From Thermohalobaculum sp039815685 (GTDB taxonomy: Bacteria; Pseudomonadota; Alphaproteobacteria; Rhodobacterales; Rhodobacteraceae), in the NCBI GenBank assembly GCA_039815685.1, contig JBCBYV010000003.1:1-64000 (forward strand): a stretch of DNA of 64,000 bases, given 5' to 3'. The position numbers and the translations under genes were made by a program. The notes under the pieces are model-generated. The model was not told where the DNA came from, did no database searches, and saw nothing but the letters and a program-made list of their open reading frames with translations. Numbering within the stretch: the stretch's first letter is position 1; every line of letters begins with the position of its first letter. Positions 59,031 to 64,000 of this stretch are shown in pieces.

Positions 59031-59897
59031 TCAGCAACCGGCCTTCTCGTCCCGTTTCACTTGGTTCCAGAGCGCGTCCATTTCCGCGAGGCTCGCATCC
59101 CAGACGGTGCGGCCCTCCAGACGCAGCGCCGCCTCGACGGCGCGGAAGCGGCGTTCGAATTTGGCGTTGGTGCCGCGGAGGGCGGCTTCGGCGTCGACAC
59201 CAAGGTGGCGGCCGAGATTGACCATGACGAAGAGGAGGTCGCCGAATTCGTCCTTGATGCGGTCGGGGTCGCCCTTGCCGACCTCCTCGCGAAGCTCGCC
59301 GGCTTCCTCCACGACCTTGGCCATCACGTCGTCCGGGTCCTGCCAGTCGAAGCCGGGCTTGGCGGCGCGTTTGGTGAGCTTGAGCGCGCGGGCGAGGGCC
59401 GGCATGCCGCCGGGCACATCGTCGAGGACGCTGTCGCGGGTCTCGCCTTTCGCCGCGCGCTCCTCCGCCTTGATGGCCTCCCAGTCCACGGCGTCCGGGT
59501 CCGCTCGTTCCCCGCCCAGCGTGCGGCCGAAGACGTGGGGGTGGCGGCGCAGCATCTTGTCGGCGGAGGAGCGCGCCACGTCATCGAAGGTGAAGGCCCC
59601 GGCCTCCTCCCCGATGCGGGCGTGATAGACGACCTGAAGGAGGAGATCGCCGAGCTCGTCGATGAGCGCCGGCGTGTCCTTGGCGGCGATGGCTTCCGCC
59701 ACCTCGGTCGCCTCCTCGATGGTGTAGGGCGCGATGCTCTCCCAGGTCTGCTCGCGATCCCAGGGGCAGCCGTCCGGCGCGCGGAGCCGCGCCATGATCT
59801 CGAGGAGGCGGTCGAGGCCGTCCGTACCCTCGAAGACCACACGGTCGGACGCGGTACGGTCGGTATTGGGGCGATCGAGGTTTGCGCGGTCGTTCAT
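59031..59897 (-). CDS. mazG: Nucleoside triphosphate pyrophosphohydrolase
   Basis: MazG hydrolyses (d)NTPs to monophosphates and pyrophosphate and can lower (p)ppGpp-linked stress. The 288-residue product has two MazG domains: IEEATEVAEAIAAKD with DELGDLLLQVVYHA, and VEEAGELREEVGKGD with DEFGDLLFVMVNLG, each with the EExxE and ExxD metal motifs. An N-terminal Asp/Arg-rich segment of 20 residues is unusual. AGGG precedes the ATG, and the gene overlaps the transporter gene by four bases. Confidence 0.95.
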   Translation of the reverse strand: MNDRANLDRPNTDRTASDRVVFEGTDGLDRLLEIMARLRAPDGCPWDREQTWESIAPYTIEEATEVAEAIAAKDTPALIDELGDLLLQVVYHARIGEEAGAFTFDDVARSSADKMLRRHPHVFGRTLGGERADPDAVDWEAIKAEERAAKGETRDSVLDDVPGGMPALARALKLTKRAAKPGFDWQDPDDVMAKVVEEAGELREEVGKGDPDRIKDEFGDLLFVMVNLGRHLGVDAEAALRGTNAKFERRFRAVEAALRLEGRTVWDASLAEMDALWNQVKRDEKAGC

Positions 59898-60790
59898 GAC
59901 GCGGCCCTTTGCCGGGCGCGGATGCCGATGAGGTTGCCGGCGAGGATTACTGCGGCGCCGATGAAGACTGCGACCTCCAGCGGCTCGCCGTAGAGGAGCG
60001 CGCCAGCGGCCGCGATAACGGGCAGGCGCATGAATTCCATGGGTGCGACCGTCGAGGCGGGGGCTGCGAAGAGCGCGCGGGTCAGGCTGAAATGGGCGGT
60101 TAGCCCGCAGACGCCGACAAGCAGGACCCAGGGCATGAGCGCCTCGGATGGCCAGGCGATGCCGCCGGGCAGCGCACAGAGCACGCCCATCACCGCTTGG
60201 CTCAGTGTCATCCAGAAGAGAATGCAAAGCGCGCTGTCCTCGCGACTGAGGCGCTTGGTGAAGATGTTGGTGAGCGCAAAGCCGATGGCGGCGAAGAGCC
60301 CCGCGGCATGGCCGAGGCCGAGTGGCTCGATCCCAGGGCGCGCGACGATCAGAATGCCGAGGAAACCGATCAAGGCCGCGAGGACGGCGCCGCGCGTCAT
60401 GCGCTCGCCCAGCATGAGGGGGGCGAGGCAGACGACCCAGATCGGGTTGGTGAATTCGAGGGCCACGAGCTGTGCGAGCGGGATCGTCGCGATGCCATAA
60501 AACCACGCGTTCTGCGCGCTGAAATGGATGACGTTGCGCACCGCATGCTCCCGGCCGAGGGATGTGCGGACGCGGCCGAGCCCCTCGCCCATCGCCATCA
60601 TCGCAACGATCACCGGAAAGCCGAGGGCCGAGCGGTAGGCCATGATCTCGAAGGTGTCGAGCTCTGCTGAAAGCTCCCGCCCCGCCACGGCCATGGTTGC
60701 GAAGGAGGCGATGGCGCCGAGCATCCAGAGGGAGGCGATGAGTGTGCCCCGGGTCTCGCGCCCGCCTTCAGCCTCGGCGCTCGCGCTCAT
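59894..60790 (-). CDS. EamA/DMT-family transporter
   Basis: The 298-residue product has ten predicted membrane helices in two EamA repeats (for example LIASLWMLGAIASFATMAVA, ALIGFLGILIVARPGIEPLG, VFIGAAVILAGNLIGIRARQ). Members export metabolites or drugs; the substrate cannot be told. It overlaps mazG by four bases and ends up coupled with it. The ribosome binding site at 60790 is weak (GACGAG). The upstream gene ydcF is on the same strand, 10 bases away. Confidence 0.85.
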   Translation of the reverse strand: MSASAEAEGGRETRGTLIASLWMLGAIASFATMAVAGRELSAELDTFEIMAYRSALGFPVIVAMMAMGEGLGRVRTSLGREHAVRNVIHFSAQNAWFYGIATIPLAQLVALEFTNPIWVVCLAPLMLGERMTRGAVLAALIGFLGILIVARPGIEPLGLGHAAGLFAAIGFALTNIFTKRLSREDSALCILFWMTLSQAVMGVLCALPGGIAWPSEALMPWVLLVGVCGLTAHFSLTRALFAAPASTVAPMEFMRLPVIAAAGALLYGEPLEVAVFIGAAVILAGNLIGIRARQRAAS

Positions 60791-60800
60791 GCGGCGCTCG

Positions 60801-61487
60801 TCATGAGATCCACTGTCCGCGCTCGCTCTCGTCCATGCCGGCGAGGCCGAGGGCACCCCAGACGGCCGCCTTGCCGAGATTGTACCACCAGGCGAGCGCT
60901 TCGCGACCGAGGAAGGCGAGGCGGGTGAAGACGCCGTACTCGTCGAGCCCGATGCTGGCCACACCCTCGACATTCTCGCGGCCGAGGAGGCTCGCGAGCG
61001 CGAAGGCGCGTGGCAGGTGGTAGGCATCCGTCACGATGGCGAAGGTGCGGTTCCCCTGCGCCTCGGCGAGGGCGAAGGAGAAGCGCAGATTCTCGAGTGT
61101 CGTGCGCGCATCGGGCTCGATGAAGAGCCGCCTCGCCTCCACGCCGCCGGCGATGGCGCGGTTGCGCATGAGCCCCGCCTCGCCCTGGGGTCGGTCGATC
61201 TCCTCGAAGGTGCCGGAGAAGATTGCGACCTCCGCCCGACCTGCGCGGAGGAGGTTTGCGGCGGTGTCGGCGCGTTCGCGTCCGATGTAGTTGAGGACAT
61301 AGTCGGGATCGACGCCGCCGCCGAGGACGATGAGCGCATCGACCCGCCCGATGCGGTCGGGCGTGTAGGTGGCAAGCGCGTAGCGCTCCGCCATGAAGAC
61401 GGCGGCGAGGGTGATGAGGAGGACGACGACGCCGAGCTGGAAGAGCCGCGAACCAAGACGGAAGAGCCGTCGCAGGATCATTCCCAT
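60801..61487 (-). CDS. YdcF/SanA-type DUF218 protein
   Basis: The 228-residue product has an N-terminal membrane helix (FQLGVVVLLITLAAVFMAER) and a DUF218 domain with the Rossmann-like strand VDALIVLGGGVDPDYVLNY, DARTTLENLRFSFALAE and FAIVTDAYHLPRAFALAS (conserved His and Arg). DUF218 proteins such as SanA and ElyC affect envelope barrier and peptidoglycan lipid carrier use; the precise reaction here is not known. It overlaps the guaA stop region by 10 bases. Confidence 0.88.
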   Translation of the reverse strand: MGMILRRLFRLGSRLFQLGVVVLLITLAAVFMAERYALATYTPDRIGRVDALIVLGGGVDPDYVLNYIGRERADTAANLLRAGRAEVAIFSGTFEEIDRPQGEAGLMRNRAIAGGVEARRLFIEPDARTTLENLRFSFALAEAQGNRTFAIVTDAYHLPRAFALASLLGRENVEGVASIGLDEYGVFTRLAFLGREALAWWYNLGKAAVWGALGLAGMDESERGQWIS

Positions 61488-63064
61488 TCGATCGTTCCCG
61501 GCGGCTTCGAGGTGACGTCGTAGACCACGCGATTGATGCCCCGCACCTCATTGATGATCCGGTTCGCGACCTGGCCGAGGAAGGCATGCTCGAAGGGATA
61601 ATAGTCCGCCGTCATGCCGTCCGTGCTGGTGACGGCGCGGAGGGCGCAGACATATTCGTAAGTGCGCCCGTCGCCCATGACACCGACGGAGCGGACGGGG
61701 AGGAGGGCGGCAAAGGCCTGCCAGATCTCGTCATAGAGGCCGGCGTTACGGATTTCGTCGAGATAGATCGCATCCGCGGCGCGCAGAATGTCGAGCTTCT
61801 CGCGCGTGATCTCGCCCGGGCAGCGGATGGCGAGGCCGGGGCCGGGGAAAGGATGGCGGCCTGTGAGTCGGTGTTCGAGACCGAGCTCGGCCCCGAGCGC
61901 GCGCACCTCGTCCTTGAAGAGTTCGCGTAGCGGCTCGACGAGCGCGAGGTTCATGCGCTCCGGCAGGCCGCCGACATTGTGGTGGCTCTTGATCGTGACG
62001 CTCGGGCCACCGGTCACGCTGACGCTTTCGATTACGTCCGGGTAGAGTGTGCCCTGGGCCAGGAACTGCGCATCGCCGGCCTCGCGGGCGTGCTGCTTGA
62101 AGACGTCGATGAAGAGCTTACCGATCGTCTTGCGCTTCTCCTCAGGCTCGGTCACGCCGTCGAGGGCGGTGAGGAAGCGCTCGCTTTCGTCCGCGTGGAT
62201 GAGGGGGACGTTGAAGCGGTCGCGGAAGAGGCTCACGACCTCATCGGCCTCGTTCAGGCGGAGCATGCCGGTGTCGACGAAGACGCAGGTGAGCCGGTCG
62301 CCGATTGCCTCGTGGATCAGCATGGCGGCGACGGTCGAGTCGACCCCGCCCGAGAGGCCGCAGATCACGCGGCCGTCGCCGACCTGGGCGCGGATCTCGG
62401 CGATGGCCTGGTCGCGATAGGCGGCCATCGTCCAATCCCCGGACATGCCGGCGATGCGGTGGGTGAAGTTGCGCAGGATGTCGGCGCCGCGCTTGGTGTG
62501 CACGACCTCCGGGTGGAACATCAGGCCGTAGAAGCCGCGGTCGGTGTCGGCGAGGACGGCGCAGGGGGCGTTGGGGCTCGCGCCCTGGACATGGAAGCCG
62601 GGGGGCACGGCCGTTACCCGGTCGCCATGGCTCATCCAGACCTCGGTGCTCTCGCCTGGCGGCGCGATCCCGGCAAAGAGGTCGGAGTCCTCCGCAAGCG
62701 TGACGACGGCGCGGCCGAACTCGCGATGGTGCCCACCCTCCGCCGTCCCGCCGAGCTGATGCACCATGACCATCTGGCCGTAGCATATGCCGAGGACGGG
62801 CACGCCGAGCTCGAAGAGACGCGGATTGGCGCGGGGGCTGCCATCATCCTCCACCGAGGCCGGGCCGCCGGAGAGGATCACGGCCTTGGGGCGCAATGCC
62901 TCGATCAGCGCGTCGTCGACCCGGTCGAAGGGATGGATCTCGCAGTAGATCCCGCTCTCTCTCAGCCGGCGGGCGATAAGCTGCGTCACCTGGCTGCCGA
63001 AATCGACGATCAGGCAGACCTCGTGGGTCTCGGCGGCGGACGGGGCTTGGGACGCGACGGACAT
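61478..63064 (-). CDS. guaA: GMP synthase (glutamine-hydrolysing)
   Basis: GuaA aminates XMP to GMP with glutamine. The 528-residue product has a class I glutaminase domain (nucleophile Cys in LGICYGQMVMVHQLGG, His in GLMFHPEVVHTKRG), the ATP pyrophosphatase P-loop GLSGGVDSTVAAML, and the dimerisation domain. VCLIVDFGSQVTQLIARRLR opens the glutaminase part. I start it at MSVASQAPSA; the frame is open earlier without a better site. It is coupled to ydcF downstream and divergent from the MttB gene. Confidence 0.96.
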   Translation of the reverse strand: MSVASQAPSAAETHEVCLIVDFGSQVTQLIARRLRESGIYCEIHPFDRVDDALIEALRPKAVILSGGPASVEDDGSPRANPRLFELGVPVLGICYGQMVMVHQLGGTAEGGHHREFGRAVVTLAEDSDLFAGIAPPGESTEVWMSHGDRVTAVPPGFHVQGASPNAPCAVLADTDRGFYGLMFHPEVVHTKRGADILRNFTHRIAGMSGDWTMAAYRDQAIAEIRAQVGDGRVICGLSGGVDSTVAAMLIHEAIGDRLTCVFVDTGMLRLNEADEVVSLFRDRFNVPLIHADESERFLTALDGVTEPEEKRKTIGKLFIDVFKQHAREAGDAQFLAQGTLYPDVIESVSVTGGPSVTIKSHHNVGGLPERMNLALVEPLRELFKDEVRALGAELGLEHRLTGRHPFPGPGLAIRCPGEITREKLDILRAADAIYLDEIRNAGLYDEIWQAFAALLPVRSVGVMGDGRTYEYVCALRAVTSTDGMTADYYPFEHAFLGQVANRIINEVRGINRVVYDVTSKPPGTIEWE

Positions 63065-63203
63065 GGCGGGCGGCGGACCTTCGTTGGACGGGAGCCCGCG
63101 CTTCCAAGCCGCGGGCCTCGTTCCCATGCCAGATGCGCCGGGGCTTGTCACGCATGCCCGCATTGCGACGCGGCATGTCGTAACTGGGCGCGGGAGGGGC
63201 GAA

Positions 63204-63217
63204 ATCGAACGTTCGAT
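63204..63217. promoter_or_regulatory. 14-bp perfect palindrome upstream of the MttB gene
   Basis: ATCGAACGTTCGAT is a perfect palindrome, 57 bases before the MttB start and 139 bases before guaA, in the divergent gap. A central CG with flanking symmetric arms is a common operator form (LacI-type sites, for example). No regulator gene lies next to it in the window. Confidence 0.45.
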
Positions 63218-63274
63218 GCAAGCTCCCAGCCGTCATGAACAGGCAACGATCGCGCTCGGGGATGGAGGTGCGCC

Positions 63275-64000
63275 ATGGCGGAAGGCGATGCAACGGTCAC
63301 GGCCGAGGGCGCTGCGGCATCCGGGCGGCGCCGCGGGCGTGGATCAGGCGGCGGTGCGGCGCGGCGGGCGGAGCGGACCGCGGCGCGGATCGAGCAGGTG
63401 CCGGCGATCATCCGCCGCATCCCAGATCTCGAGGTGCTGGACGCCGAGGCGCTTGAGATCATCGAGCACAACGCCGAGACGGTGCTCGAGGAGATCGGTG
63501 TCAATTTCGTCGAGAACCCCGCAGCCCTCGAGCGTTGGCGCGCGGCAGGGGCCGATGTGCGCGAGGAGCGGGTGCGCATCCCGCGTGGGCTCGCGCGCCA
63601 GCTCTGCGCCACCGCGCCGTCGCGCTTCACGCAGCATGCCCGCAACCCGGAGCGCTCGATCGAGATCGGTGGGCGCAACCTGGTGCTGGCGCCGGTCTAC
63701 GGGCCGCCCTTCGTGCGCGACTACGAGGGCGGCAGGCGCTACGGCACGATGGCGGATTTCGAGAAGTTCGTGAAACTCGGCTACATGTCGAAATGGCTCC
63801 ACCATTCCGGCGGCACCGTATGCGAGCCGACGGATGTGGCGGTGAACAAGCGCCATCTGGACATGCTCTCGGCGCATATCCGGCTCTCGGACAAACCCTA
63901 CATGGGCTCGGTCACGGATCCGGTGCGAGCGGTCGATAGCGTGAAGATGTCGGAGATCGTCTTTGGCGCGGAGTTCGTTGCCGAGAACCCGGTGATGACC
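63275..64000 (+). CDS. Trimethylamine methyltransferase (MttB) family protein, cut by the window end
   Basis: The visible 242 residues start MAEGDATVTAEGAAASGRRR, a basic Gly-rich leader of about 35 residues, then the MttB-type N-terminal domain: PDLEVLDAEALEIIEHNAET, VLEEIGVNFVENPAALERWR, and the barrel start (GRNLVLAPVYGPPFVRDYEG, WLHHSGGTVCEPTDVAVNKR). MttB-superfamily enzymes pass a methyl group from quaternary amines to a corrinoid protein. Whether pyrrolysine or its non-pyrrolysine counterpart (glycine betaine type) is used lies beyond the end. GGAGGTG precedes the ATG. It is divergent from guaA and would fit the folate genes at 24.7-28.4 kb. Confidence 0.88.
   Translation, partial: MAEGDATVTAEGAAASGRRRGRGSGGGAARRAERTAARIEQVPAIIRRIPDLEVLDAEALEIIEHNAETVLEEIGVNFVENPAALERWRAAGADVREERVRIPRGLARQLCATAPSRFTQHARNPERSIEIGGRNLVLAPVYGPPFVRDYEGGRRYGTMADFEKFVKLGYMSKWLHHSGGTVCEPTDVAVNKRHLDMLSAHIRLSDKPYMGSVTDPVRAVDSVKMSEIVFGAEFVAENPVMT

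Noticed and set aside
63275..64000. Truncated MttB pseudogene
   Set aside because: The frame is open to the last base; it is cut only by the window edge.

Overview
The window is GC-rich and carries no rRNA or tRNA gene that I can recognise. It looks like a chromosome segment of an alphaproteobacterium of the order Rhodobacterales. The evidence is a complete Rhodobacter-type gene transfer agent (GTA) cluster ending at cysE, CckA next to recA, an alphaproteobacterial SOS box (GAAC-N7-GAAC), a VPLPA-CTERM protein, a lipoylated pyruvate dehydrogenase E1-beta and a DmdA-like protein. The genus cannot be fixed from the sequence.

Layout. 0.2-1.7 kb: rpsF-rpsR-rplI on the minus strand. 1.9-6.9 kb: fatty-acid genes fabD, fabG, acpP, fabF and then mltG. 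7.6-22.4 kb: the GTA structural cluster, all on the plus strand, in the order small terminase, large terminase, portal, protease, major capsid, adaptor, stopper, terminator, tail tube, two tail chaperones, a very short tape measure, distal tail, hub, NlpC/P60 peptidase, megatron and a DUF2793 fibre-like protein. cysE follows. 23.8-31 kb: a frameshifted VOC gene, a small unknown gene, then a one-carbon block (methyl-THF methyltransferase, two MTHFR-type genes, a 'virulence factor' family gene, a haem membrane protein with a Tat-exported partner, and a DmdA-like demethylase). 31-36.9 kb: ppx/gppA, rlmE, a secreted unknown, phasin, universal stress protein, agmatinase-family enzyme and a secreted protein. 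37-46 kb: guaB, a VPLPA-CTERM protein coupled to a methyltransferase, a divergent arylsulfotransferase/sulfotransferase locus, an AhpD-like protein and an RsmB-type methyltransferase. 46-53 kb: cckA, recA, alaS and an EF-hand protein. 53-63 kb, minus strand: pdhC, pdhB, pdhA, ftsB, eno, mazG, an EamA transporter, ydcF and guaA. A MttB-family methyltransferase starts at 63,275 and runs off the window.

How the parts may work together. The GTA cluster encodes the particle; CckA is the kinase known in Rhodobacter to control GTA maturation and release, and RecA is needed for recombination of delivered DNA, so particle, regulator and recombination genes all lie within 42 kb. The one-carbon block, with MttB at the far end, is consistent with removing methyl groups from methylated compounds onto tetrahydrofolate and oxidising them. 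That is inference from family membership. The arylsulfotransferase, YIGPG-type membrane peptide and membrane-anchored sulfotransferase locus, next to the VPLPA-CTERM/methyltransferase pair, is the best candidate for an undescribed envelope-modification system.

Gene starts were moved inward or outward from the longest open frame where a ribosome binding site or family length supported it; the reason is given in each entry. Hairpins, promoters and repeats were read by eye and no folding energies were computed.
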